DNA of 64,000 bases from CAUPWF01 sp963515125 (GTDB taxonomy: Bacteria; Bacillota; Clostridia; Lachnospirales; Lachnospiraceae). Below, piece after piece: positions 8,056 through 15,576 of this stretch. A model generated the notes under the pieces. The model made no database searches. It was not told the origin of the DNA and saw only the letters and a program-made list of their open reading frames with translations. Positions within the stretch are counted from its first letter, which is position 1. Each line of letters opens with the position of its first letter. The DNA lies in assembly GCA_052116865.1 (NCBI GenBank), contig JBQKKG010000002.1:62001-126000 (forward strand). Direction: 5' to 3'. The position numbers and the translations under genes were made by a program.

Positions 8056-9726
8056 CTATTTTGCAAGTTTCCAGTTCTGAATGTCCCAATTATAATTATA
8101 TTGTGGATTTCCTTGTTTTTCGGCTCCTTGGGTTATCTTGTCACTGGTAATAACAAAAATTGGTTGGTAATATAAAGGAATAGAAAATAGTTCTTCATTT
8201 TCATATTTTTGTAACTCAAAGAACGCTTCCTTTTGTACTTCAGCATTTACAGATGAATTGGTAGCTGCAATTAACTCATCTAGCTGCGCATTAGATGGCG
8301 TATGAGAGTTAATGGCATTTCCTGTCTGATATCTGTCATAATATTCATGCATTGATAAGGCAGCAGTTGCTGCATAACAAATATCCCAATCAACAGCTGA
8401 AGGTCCGTTCGCTGGATCTGCTGGAGCTTTCCAAAGAATGGTTGCTAAATCCCCTTCTACTAATCTTGGTTTGATATTTACTCCAACTTGTGCAAGATTT
8501 GCTTGAATTACCTGCATCAAATCCGCTGTTTGTTGATCTGTATAGTAGTAAACAACGTCTAATTCTGTAGAGGAATCCCATCCTGCTTCTTCTAGCAATT
8601 TTTTTGCCTTTTCTACATCATACTCGTAATTATTCAATCCCTTTACTTTATCAGGACCATCTGGTGTTAAACTATTAGCAGGAATTGCTGCCCCCTCAAA
8701 AACTTGATCACAAACAGATGCCATATCAATTGCATACCGTATTGCCTGTCGTACTTTTTTATCAGCTAATGGTGAGGTTGTTCCATCTGGTTTGTTGTAC
8801 TTATTTACATAGAATAAGCGAGTATAACGAACATCAATTTGTTGAATATTAATACCTTTGACATCCTTTAATGCTTGAACATCTGCAATATTTTTTGTAT
8901 ATGCATAATCCAAAAGGCCAGCTTTTGCATTTGTCACCAAGTTTTCGTCACTGTCTCCAGCACTTGGATTTAAATGGATCTTATAGTCTGCCTTTCCATT
9001 CCAGTATTCCTCAAATGGTTTTAATGTTGTATAGTTATTCATCTTCACTTCATCTACCATAAAAGCTCCAGAACCAATTGGACTTTGGAAGTATTTTGCT
9101 TGTTGAAAGCTTTCCGGTTCCACCCCTTCAAACTGTTTCATTGGAAGTGGTGCAAATTGTGTAAATGTAAGCAATGCATCTGGGGCAACCTTGCTGAAGG
9201 TAATCGTAATTTTTTTGCCATCAATTACAATTCCAGATATATGCTCTGCCTTGCCATCTACATATGCCTCTGCTCCCTCAATTGCTTTAAAAGTGGACGC
9301 GAACACTGGGTTTAGATTGGCTGTTTTTAATGAATATTCAATACTCCATTTTACATCTTCAGCAGTTATCTCACTTCCATCATGCCATTTAATACCATCT
9401 CTAAGAACAAATTCTAAAATCTTTCCGTCTTCCGACAAACTATAAGAAGCAGCTAATTGCCCTTCCCCTTCTAATGGTTGTAAATTTTCATCTGCCAACA
9501 ATAGGTGATCAAATAGTACTTTGTTATAAGTAAAAGATCCAGGATTGAGCCAAGGTGTCTCAAAAAATTCTTCTGGTCCTCCATTCGAATACAACGTATT
9601 CGCTTCTACCTTCGTCTTATCTGCGGAATTTTCTTCTTTGCTTTCGGTCTTTTTACCACCGCAAGCAGACAAACCTGCTGCCATTGCAACCACTAGAGTA
9701 ATTGCAAGTATTTTCTTGAATTTCAT
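8056..9726 (-). CDS. Extracellular substrate-binding lipoprotein, peptide/nickel (SBP_bac_5) family
   Basis: A 556-residue cluster-C binding protein and the first gene of the sialic-acid operon. It has a lysine-rich start, a hydrophobic segment, and the lipobox GLSAC with the lipid-modified Cys around residue 22, followed by a Lys/Glu-rich linker. ATG 9726 is chosen because GGGAGG lies eight bases upstream and the signal peptide begins there; the longer open frame adds 37 unlikely residues. Peptide-class binding proteins are known to serve sialic acid in some bacteria (the SatABCD type), so sialic acid or a conjugate is a plausible ligand. This is inferred from neighbours only. Confidence 0.9.
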   Translation of the reverse strand: MKFKKILAITLVVAMAAGLSACGGKKTESKEENSADKTKVEANTLYSNGGPEEFFETPWLNPGSFTYNKVLFDHLLLADENLQPLEGEGQLAASYSLSEDGKILEFVLRDGIKWHDGSEITAEDVKWSIEYSLKTANLNPVFASTFKAIEGAEAYVDGKAEHISGIVIDGKKITITFSKVAPDALLTFTQFAPLPMKQFEGVEPESFQQAKYFQSPIGSGAFMVDEVKMNNYTTLKPFEEYWNGKADYKIHLNPSAGDSDENLVTNAKAGLLDYAYTKNIADVQALKDVKGINIQQIDVRYTRLFYVNKYNKPDGTTSPLADKKVRQAIRYAIDMASVCDQVFEGAAIPANSLTPDGPDKVKGLNNYEYDVEKAKKLLEEAGWDSSTELDVVYYYTDQQTADLMQVIQANLAQVGVNIKPRLVEGDLATILWKAPADPANGPSAVDWDICYAATAALSMHEYYDRYQTGNAINSHTPSNAQLDELIAATNSSVNAEVQKEAFFELQKYENEELFSIPLYYQPIFVITSDKITQGAEKQGNPQYNYNWDIQNWKLAK

Positions 9727-9756
9727 TTTCTTTTCCTCCCTTTCTTGTTTCATCTT

Positions 9757-9783
9757 GTAACAATAAGCATTGTTGTTTGTTAC
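9757..9783. promoter_or_regulatory. Candidate operator of the sialic-acid operon
   Basis: An inverted repeat GTAACAA ... TTGTTAC (9757-9763 and 9777-9783) encloses a second one, AACAAT-AAGC-ATTGTT (9759-9774). It lies between the predicted promoter and the ribosome binding site of the binding-protein gene, where a repressor would block initiation or early elongation. The RpiR-type regulator encoded just upstream is the obvious candidate to bind it. The assignment is inferred from position and symmetry. Confidence 0.45.
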
Positions 9784-9787
9784 TCTA

Positions 9788-9815
9788 TTAATATTGATTT
9801 TCTGCAGCAAATCAA
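9788..9815 (-). promoter_or_regulatory. Predicted sigma-A promoter of the sialic-acid operon
   Basis: Read on the minus strand: -35 TTGATT (9810-9815), 16-base spacer, -10 TATTAA (9788-9793). Transcription would start near 9781, inside the candidate operator. It lies just downstream of the terminator that ends the regulator gene, so the transport and catabolic genes probably form their own transcript. Confidence 0.5.
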
Positions 9816-9839
9816 ATATTATCTTAAAAAAAAGCATAA

Positions 9840-9871
9840 AAATAACGCGTTACCATTCTAACGCGTTATTT
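9840..9871 (-). terminator. Rho-independent terminator after the RpiR-type gene
   Basis: A perfect 13-base inverted repeat, AAATAACGCGTTA with its complement, around a six-base loop. On the minus strand it is followed by a T-rich tract including eight T in a row. It starts 29 bases past the regulator stop codon. The ACGCGT-rich stem could also be a protein site, but the T tract favours termination. Confidence 0.8.
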
Positions 9872-9899
9872 GCATTAGCCTTTAACGTATTATTACTTT

Positions 9900-10724
9900 T
9901 TAAATATTATCCCCAAATAGAGCAGATAATGTTTCCATGTGCTGTGCAGACTTCACATAGTAATCAGTATTTAAAAAATAAATATAAAAAATATCAACCA
10001 TAACTAAAATAGGAAACTGTGGTGATATTGTAGTGCCTAATTCCAACTGATCTATAGAAGCAACACTCAATACTTCATCGTATCGTTCTTGCATCCTTCC
10101 AGAAGTACTAGAAGTAACTAATATTACCTTAGCCCCTCTTTTTTTTGCTATCTCAATTGCATCCAATATTTCATTTGTCTTTCCACTTAATGTAAAGGCA
10201 ATAATGAGCGTTCCCTCTGTGGCCAAGGCCGATGTCATTTTCATCATATGTGCATTATCTTCTGCCTCTACATGTACACCCAATCGCATAAATCTAATTT
10301 TAAATTCTTTTGCTACGATTCCAGAGCTTCCCATGCCATAGACACATACTCTATTACTTTCTGACAACATTTGGGCAATTCTGCTCATTTGATTCTCATT
10401 TACCAATTCTAAACTTTTATCCAGTAATTCCTGGTAAGTGATAATTACCTTTTTTGTTAATTCATTAATATTTGTTTTTCCACTACTCCGGAACCGCCGT
10501 TCATAATTATAAGCAAATTCCCGAAACCCTTTATACCCACATTTCTTTGCAAACCTTGAAAGAGTTGCCTCTGATAAGAAAAGTATTTTGGCTATATTTT
10601 TAGTGGAAAAATCCATCATTTCTTTGTTCTTTATAAAAAAATCAGCTATATTCTTCTCAACACTTGTTAATTCTTTATAAACATTTTGAATCTGTACTAT
10701 AATATCTTCTTCGAAATGTGCCAT
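9900..10724 (-). CDS. RpiR/MurR-family transcriptional regulator
   Basis: 274-residue regulator. The N-terminal HTH_6 helix-turn-helix is at about residues 5-75 (TLSRFAKKCGYKGFREF), followed by a SIS sugar-phosphate isomerase-like domain at about 125-255 (VYGMGSSGIVAKEF, IAFTLSGKTNEILDAIEIAKKRGA). Such proteins sense phosphosugars; several RpiR-family NanR proteins respond to ManNAc-6-P or GlcNAc-6-P. It lies immediately upstream of the sialic-acid operon on the same strand, separated by a terminator, and is the likely repressor of that operon. GGGAG precedes the start at 10724. Confidence 0.9.
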   Translation of the reverse strand: MAHFEEDIIVQIQNVYKELTSVEKNIADFFIKNKEMMDFSTKNIAKILFLSEATLSRFAKKCGYKGFREFAYNYERRFRSSGKTNINELTKKVIITYQELLDKSLELVNENQMSRIAQMLSESNRVCVYGMGSSGIVAKEFKIRFMRLGVHVEAEDNAHMMKMTSALATEGTLIIAFTLSGKTNEILDAIEIAKKRGAKVILVTSSTSGRMQERYDEVLSVASIDQLELGTTISPQFPILVMVDIFYIYFLNTDYYVKSAQHMETLSALFGDNI

Positions 10725-10818
10725 TTATTCTTCTCCCTTACAACATCTTAGGGTCATTATAACTTTTTTTAACACAATCTTCTATGGTTTTCAAATGACT
10801 ACTTGTATCTATAAACTC

Positions 10819-10846
10819 AGTATAGCTTTTTTATAAATTTAATCAA
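10819..10846 (-). promoter_or_regulatory. Predicted sigma-A promoter of the RpiR-type gene
   Basis: Minus strand: -35 TTGATT (10841-10846), 16-base spacer, -10 TATACT (10819-10824), roughly 95 bases upstream of the start codon. The rest of the 265-base gap (10725-10989) is very AT-rich; I see no other gene in it. Confidence 0.5.
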
Positions 10847-10989
10847 TACTTTTCATCTATTAGGATTATTCTTTCACCATTATGTGCAGTTTGTATATTT
10901 CTATTCGATTTTAACTTTTATTTTTTGTGCACTTTGTGTTTTCCCTTGATTTTATATTTCACATTTTTTTATTTTTCTTTATAGATTTT

Positions 10990-12108
10990 TTATTTTCCTT
11001 TACACGTAACATGGTTTTCAAATTCATTTTTATATGATTTTGTTGATATTGGAAGTGTCTGCATAGAGTTTGTCCAATCCGATAAATAAACTGCATTAAT
11101 GATTTCTACAGACTTTATGGCTTCTTCCACAGTACAAACCGGTGTGCAATCTTCTGATATGGATCGTATAAAGTCACTAATAATTGCGGCTTGTTGATGT
11201 TCATTATCTTCCTGCATTCTCCATTCCTCTTGACAGTACTCGATCTTACCAAAATATTCCGTCGTTTCCTTTGCATAATGGGTTTCGTTTTCGCATAGTT
11301 TATTGAGTATAATATGTTGGTCATTTTCTATAATCAGCTGTCCTTCATCTCCAATCAATTCCAAACGGTTGGTTCCTGGATACTCTCTGGATGACGTGAT
11401 GAATTGACCAGTTGCACCATGCTCAAATTCCATATAGATCGTAACATCATTTTCTACTTCAATCTCACGTTCCATTCCTTTTCCGCAAAATCCCTGTACC
11501 CTTTTAGGCATGCCGCAAAGCCAAAGAAAGATATCTAATTGGTGTGATGCCTGTGTCATTAGAATGCCACCTCCTTCATTGAGATATGTTCCCCTCCAAG
11601 AACTCGATTGATGATATTGGTTCGTACGATACAAATTTGTAATAATCCAAACTCCTCTCTTCAACTTTCCAATGGCACCAGCTTTGATTAGCATATTTGC
11701 TTTTTGAAATACACTACTCATTCTTCTACAATATAAAACTCCCATTTTAAGTTCTGGATAGCCTCTGCTTTCCTCTAACAACAACTCAATCTCGCTTGCA
11801 AAAACACCTACCGGCTTCTCTATTAACGGATGTATTCCAGCCTCTAATGCTTTTCGTGCAATTTCTATATGTTGTTGATGTGGGGTGCATATAATGACCA
11901 TGTCAATGTTCTGATTTCTAAACAAATCCTCATAATTATTATATGTATTCACATTCGTCAACTCATACTTGTCAATGATGTTATTCATTCGCTCTTGGTT
12001 CCTACTTGATAAGGCTGTAATAGCTCCACCTTCAATGCACCCTTGATAAAATAAATTAATATAGTTTTCTGCAATTGCTCCAATTCCAATCATACCAATT
12101 TTTATCAC
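10990..12108 (-). CDS. Gfo/Idh/MocA-family NAD(P)-dependent oxidoreductase
   Basis: 372-residue sugar oxidoreductase. The N-terminal Rossmann motif IGMIGIGAIAENY comes first, then the family LIEKPVGV motif with its conserved Lys near residue 95, and a C-terminal alpha/beta domain. The catalytic His is probably the one in MTQASHQLDIF. A GTG start at 12108 is chosen because AAGGA lies about seven bases upstream and the Rossmann strand begins there. Beside a sialic-acid operon it could act on an anhydro- or modified sialic acid, as NanOx enzymes do, but its sequence differs from YjhC-type NanOx. The substrate is unknown. Confidence 0.85.
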   Translation of the reverse strand: MIKIGMIGIGAIAENYINLFYQGCIEGGAITALSSRNQERMNNIIDKYELTNVNTYNNYEDLFRNQNIDMVIICTPHQQHIEIARKALEAGIHPLIEKPVGVFASEIELLLEESRGYPELKMGVLYCRRMSSVFQKANMLIKAGAIGKLKRGVWIITNLYRTNQYHQSSSWRGTYLNEGGGILMTQASHQLDIFLWLCGMPKRVQGFCGKGMEREIEVENDVTIYMEFEHGATGQFITSSREYPGTNRLELIGDEGQLIIENDQHIILNKLCENETHYAKETTEYFGKIEYCQEEWRMQEDNEHQQAAIISDFIRSISEDCTPVCTVEEAIKSVEIINAVYLSDWTNSMQTLPISTKSYKNEFENHVTCKGK

Positions 12109-12161
12109 TTCATTTCCTTCTTTCCACTGCTTCATTTTTCTTTAGATTCATATGCCCCTTG

Positions 12162-12191
12162 ATTATATGATATTTCACCTTGAACACACAA
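12162..12191 (-). promoter_or_regulatory. Predicted promoter of the Gfo/Idh/MocA oxidoreductase gene
   Basis: Minus strand: -10 TATAAT (12162-12167) and -35-like TTGTGT (12186-12191) with an 18-base spacer. It is about 55 bases upstream of the GTG start and downstream of the hppA terminator, so this gene is probably transcribed independently of hppA. Confidence 0.45.
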
Positions 12192-12222
12192 GATTTTTTT
12201 CTAACACCACATTCCGCCCATC

Positions 12223-12254
12223 AAAAAAGGATGCCATGTTCATGACATCCTTTC
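12223..12254 (-). terminator. Rho-independent terminator after hppA
   Basis: On the minus strand, AAAGGATG pairs with CATCCTTT around a 12-base, partly paired apical loop, followed by six T. It lies about 40 bases past the hppA stop. Confidence 0.8.
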
Positions 12255-12295
12255 TAAATTATGATTCTAAAACTGCATTTATTTACCCTCTTCTA

Positions 12296-14278
12296 TTATA
12301 GGATTCCGCCAATAGACAAAAATAAAGGTGCAAACACTAATGACACGATTGTCATTAATTTTATTAAAATATTAATAGACGGGCCTGAGGTATCTTTAAA
12401 TGGATCACCTACAGTATCACCTACAACCGAAGCCTTATGTGCTTCACTGCCTTTGCCACCATGTGCTCCTTCTTCAATATACTTTTTCGCATTGTCCCAT
12501 GCGCCGCCCGCATTAGACATAAAAATCGCCATTAATACACCAGTCACTAATGCTCCTGCCAAAAGTCCTCCTAGGGCCGCTGGACCAAGTAAAATCCCAA
12601 TTACTAGAGGAGATGCAACTGCCATAATCCCTGGAATCATCATTTCTTTTAAAGCGGCCGTCGTAGAAATTGCTACACACGATTTGTAGTCAGGCTTTCC
12701 AGTCCCTTCTAGTATCCCAGGTATGGTTCTAAATTGTCGCCTCACCTCTTCTATCATTTTATAAGCGGCCTTAGACACGGACTCCATTGTTAACGCTGAA
12801 AATAAGAATGGAAGCATTCCACCAATAAAAAGGCCAATAATTACTCGTGTATTTAAAATATCTATATTCTTAAGTTCTACTGCTTCTGCATAAGATACAA
12901 ATAATGCTAATGCAGTTAAAGCTGCAGAGCCAATAGCAAATCCTTTTCCAATTGCTGCTGTGGTATTTCCAACTGCATCTAATTTGTCTGTAATTTCACG
13001 TACTGACTTATCTAATCCTGACATTTCAGCAATACCGCCTGCATTGTCTGCTATTGGGCCATATGCATCAACTGCTACCGTAATTGCAGTAGTGGATAAC
13101 ATTCCTACTGCTGCTAATGCGATTCCATACAATCCACAAAATTGATACGATATAAAAATACCTATACAGATTAAAAGAATTGGGATTGCAGTAGATTTCA
13201 TTCCTACGGCTAATCCGCTAATAATTGTAGTTGCAGGACCTGTTTCCGACTGCTGTGATATCTTTTTTACTGATTGATAATCCCCAGAGGTATAGACTTC
13301 CGTAATCACACCAATGAGTAACCCCACTAGTAAGCCAGCAATAATTGCGATTGCCGCATTATAATTGCCAAAGAATATTTTGCTAAAACCAATGGCTGAA
13401 ATAACTACAATTGTACTTGAAATATATGTACCCATTTTCAATGCCTTATGTGGGTTAGATTTTTCATCTCCTCTAACAAAAAATGTTCCAATAATAGACG
13501 CTCCCAATCCGCATGCAGATATCAAAAGTGGAAATACTACACCTTCAATCGCAAAGTATAAGGTTCCCAACGTGACTGCGGAAATCAAGGATCCTACATA
13601 GGACTCAAATAAATCTGCTCCCATACCAGCCACATCCCCTACATTATCTCCAACATTATCCGCTATTACAGCCGGATTCCTTGGATCATCCTCTGGAATT
13701 CCACTTTCTACCTTTCCTACTAAGTCTGCCCCCACATCCGCAGCCTTGGTATAAATGCCACCACCTACACGGGCAAATAGAGCGATGAAAGAAGCTCCCA
13801 GACTAAATCCTGATAGCACCTCTACATTACTTGTGACTAAATACACCACACTAACTCCAAGCACACCTAATCCTGCAACGCACATTCCCATGACAGCACC
13901 ACCAGAAAACGCAATAGATAACGCTTTGTTCATTCCTTGTTGGCGAGCTGCATTTGCAGTTCTTACATTTGCTTTGGTAGCAACACTCATACCCGCATAC
14001 CCTGCTGCAGTAGAGAATATCGCACCAATCAAAAAACAGACTGCTGTAATCCAATTCCCAATTCCAAGACCAATCAAAACAAAAAGAATGACAACAAATA
14101 TAACTAATATCTTATATTCTGCCATTAAAAAGGCCTTGGCTCCATCGCTAATTGAATCAGCAATCTCCTTCATTTTTTCTGTTCCTGCCTCTTGCTTCTT
14201 TACCTTATTCGCAAGAATAAGCGCAAAAAGAAGTGCTACAACACCCATAACAGGAACAATTTGTAACAACATTTCCAT
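12296..14278 (-). CDS. hppA: Membrane-bound ion-translocating pyrophosphatase, K+-dependent type
   Basis: 660-residue integral membrane pump that couples pyrophosphate hydrolysis to Na+ or H+ export. It shows the substrate/Mg site DNVGDNVGDVAGMGADLFES and the C-terminal GDTVGDPFKDTSGPSINILIKL. GNTTAAIGKGFAIGSAA has Ala where K+-independent enzymes carry Lys, so K+ dependence is expected. Clostridial members are often Na+ pumps, but the ion cannot be settled by eye. The start at 14278 has GGGAGG eight bases upstream. The longer frame to 14344 is rejected because it would begin inside the predicted -35 box. Confidence 0.95.
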   Translation of the reverse strand: MEMLLQIVPVMGVVALLFALILANKVKKQEAGTEKMKEIADSISDGAKAFLMAEYKILVIFVVILFVLIGLGIGNWITAVCFLIGAIFSTAAGYAGMSVATKANVRTANAARQQGMNKALSIAFSGGAVMGMCVAGLGVLGVSVVYLVTSNVEVLSGFSLGASFIALFARVGGGIYTKAADVGADLVGKVESGIPEDDPRNPAVIADNVGDNVGDVAGMGADLFESYVGSLISAVTLGTLYFAIEGVVFPLLISACGLGASIIGTFFVRGDEKSNPHKALKMGTYISSTIVVISAIGFSKIFFGNYNAAIAIIAGLLVGLLIGVITEVYTSGDYQSVKKISQQSETGPATTIISGLAVGMKSTAIPILLICIGIFISYQFCGLYGIALAAVGMLSTTAITVAVDAYGPIADNAGGIAEMSGLDKSVREITDKLDAVGNTTAAIGKGFAIGSAALTALALFVSYAEAVELKNIDILNTRVIIGLFIGGMLPFLFSALTMESVSKAAYKMIEEVRRQFRTIPGILEGTGKPDYKSCVAISTTAALKEMMIPGIMAVASPLVIGILLGPAALGGLLAGALVTGVLMAIFMSNAGGAWDNAKKYIEEGAHGGKGSEAHKASVVGDTVGDPFKDTSGPSINILIKLMTIVSLVFAPLFLSIGGIL

Positions 14279-14315
14279 AATAATTTCCTCCCAAAAATTA
14301 CTTTTAAACATACTC

Positions 14316-14344
14316 ATTATGGTTGGTAAATTTTGGAACGTCAA
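14316..14344 (-). promoter_or_regulatory. Predicted sigma-A promoter of hppA
   Basis: Minus strand: -35 TTGACG (14339-14344), 17-base spacer, -10 CATAAT (14316-14321). It lies about 40 bases upstream of the chosen hppA start codon, which it supports. Confidence 0.55.
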
Positions 14345-14490
14345 CCATTTGTCCGTTTTTTTCTGATTATTGTTAAATATGTATAATTTTATTCAGAATT
14401 TATTGTTTATATTTCATTGTTTGTTAAAAATTGAACATTCTATTTCTGTATGGAAAATATTTTGAAAAAAATTCTTCAATTATAATTTTT

Positions 14491-14523
14491 AAAAAAGAAG
14501 AAGTCAATTAAAATGACTTCTCC
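14491..14523 (-). terminator. Terminator overlapping the end of the ATPase gene
   Basis: On the minus strand GAAGTCA pairs with TGACTTC around a short AT loop that contains the TAA stop codon of the activase gene, then a run of T. It ends the three-gene double-cubane unit. Confidence 0.65.
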
Positions 14524-15269
14524 TCTGCTAAAAGTGCTGCCCCTAAAGCACCGGCAAATCTACCATTCTCCGTAGGCATTACTTCTCGATTCAATTTTTG
14601 TGATAAACTTTCCGTAAAATATCTACTATGACTTAAGCCTCCCGTTAGGATTATGTGCTCAGACAAGCTTTGTCTTTGACACAATTGCGCTACTTTTGCA
14701 GCAACAGAATCAATAACTCCCGCTGCAATATCCTCCTTGGAACGCCCCTCTCCAATATAGCTTATAACTTCTGATTCTGCAAATACCGTGCATAATGAAC
14801 TAATCGGAATCCGTTCACCCAGTTTTGCCAAATCAAATAATTCATCTATGGAAACAGCTAATCGATTAGCCATAATCTCTAAGAATTTTCCCGTTCCTGC
14901 CGAACACTTATCATTCATTAAAAAATCCATAACAACACCGTTTTTAACCTGAATTACTTTTGTATCCTGGCCCCCAACATCTACAATAGTGCAATCATCC
15001 CCAAATAATTCACGTCCTCCTCTTGCATGGCAAGTGATCTCTGTTATAACTTTATCTGCAAAATCTACTGCAACCCTTCCATAGCCTGTGGCAACAATTT
15101 TTGTATCTTCACAATCCACGTCAATAGAATCTGCTTTTAATCGTTCTCTAATGGTAGCCGTTGTTTCTTTACTACTCCAGCCAGTCGGTAATACAAAATG
15201 CTGTTCTACTTCACCACGCACTACTACTTTAGAAGCGGTGGAACCAATATCAATCCCTACGTAATTCAT
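14508..15269 (-). CDS. BadF/BcrD/HgdC-type ATPase, reductase activator with a bridging [4Fe-4S] cluster
   Basis: 253-residue ASKHA-fold ATPase. It has the phosphate-1 motif GIDIGSTASK at the N-terminus, VDVGGQDTK near residue 100, and the adenosine motif ILTGGLSHS. Two cysteines expected to ligate the subunit-bridging [4Fe-4S] cluster are in NDKCSAGTGKF and SSLCTVFAESEV. Such homodimers use ATP hydrolysis to fire low-potential electrons into 2-hydroxyacyl-CoA dehydratases or double-cubane reductases. Two genes upstream is a single-subunit partner and no second dehydratase subunit is present, which favours the double-cubane reductase system. AAGGAG precedes the start. Confidence 0.9.
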   Translation of the reverse strand: MNYVGIDIGSTASKVVVRGEVEQHFVLPTGWSSKETTATIRERLKADSIDVDCEDTKIVATGYGRVAVDFADKVITEITCHARGGRELFGDDCTIVDVGGQDTKVIQVKNGVVMDFLMNDKCSAGTGKFLEIMANRLAVSIDELFDLAKLGERIPISSLCTVFAESEVISYIGEGRSKEDIAAGVIDSVAAKVAQLCQRQSLSEHIILTGGLSHSRYFTESLSQKLNREVMPTENGRFAGALGAALLAEEKSF

Positions 15270-15304
15270 CTTTTCTCCTTATGCACGAAAATCATTTCCC
15301 TCAT

Positions 15305-15565
15305 TTAACAAAATTTATCTCTATGGGGATTTAAATCCTTTTTAATTTCTACAATCTTTATAATTTCTATATTGTGCTCTTTTACACATTCTTCCACAAT
15401 TTTAACATCTTCTTTTCTAATTAACAAGGATATTCCACAGCAGGTACTAACACTTCTAGGGGTTGGAGCAATTTTAGCTCTAACCCCTGCACATTTTAAT
15501 TCTCTATGTAAGCGCATCCCATTATCGTGATTGTGAAAGAGCACATAATACTGCATCTCTTCCAT
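15305..15565 (-). CDS. DUF3343 family small protein
   Basis: 86-residue soluble protein with the conserved STCCGISLLI core (adjacent Cys pair near residue 42) and a C-terminal Cys. DUF3343 proteins often sit beside anaerobic reductases or sulfur/selenium genes. A role as a sulfur, selenium or electron carrier has been suspected, but I know of no settled function. It lies 11 bases after the double-cubane-type gene and about 35 bases before its ATPase, so all three are probably one transcript. GAGGGAG lies upstream of the start. Confidence 0.75.
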   Translation of the reverse strand: MEEMQYYVLFHNHDNGMRLHRELKCAGVRAKIAPTPRSVSTCCGISLLIRKEDVKIVEECVKEHNIEIIKIVEIKKDLNPHRDKFC

Positions 15566-15576
15566 CGGTTCTCCCT

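Noticed and set aside
10990..12108. Assignment of the Gfo/Idh/MocA protein as NanOx
   Set aside because: Residues around the catalytic His differ from YjhC-type enzymes as I remember them; only operon context supports it.
14279..14344. Longer hppA start at 14344
   Set aside because: It would begin inside the predicted -35 box and has no ribosome binding site, while 14278 has a strong one.
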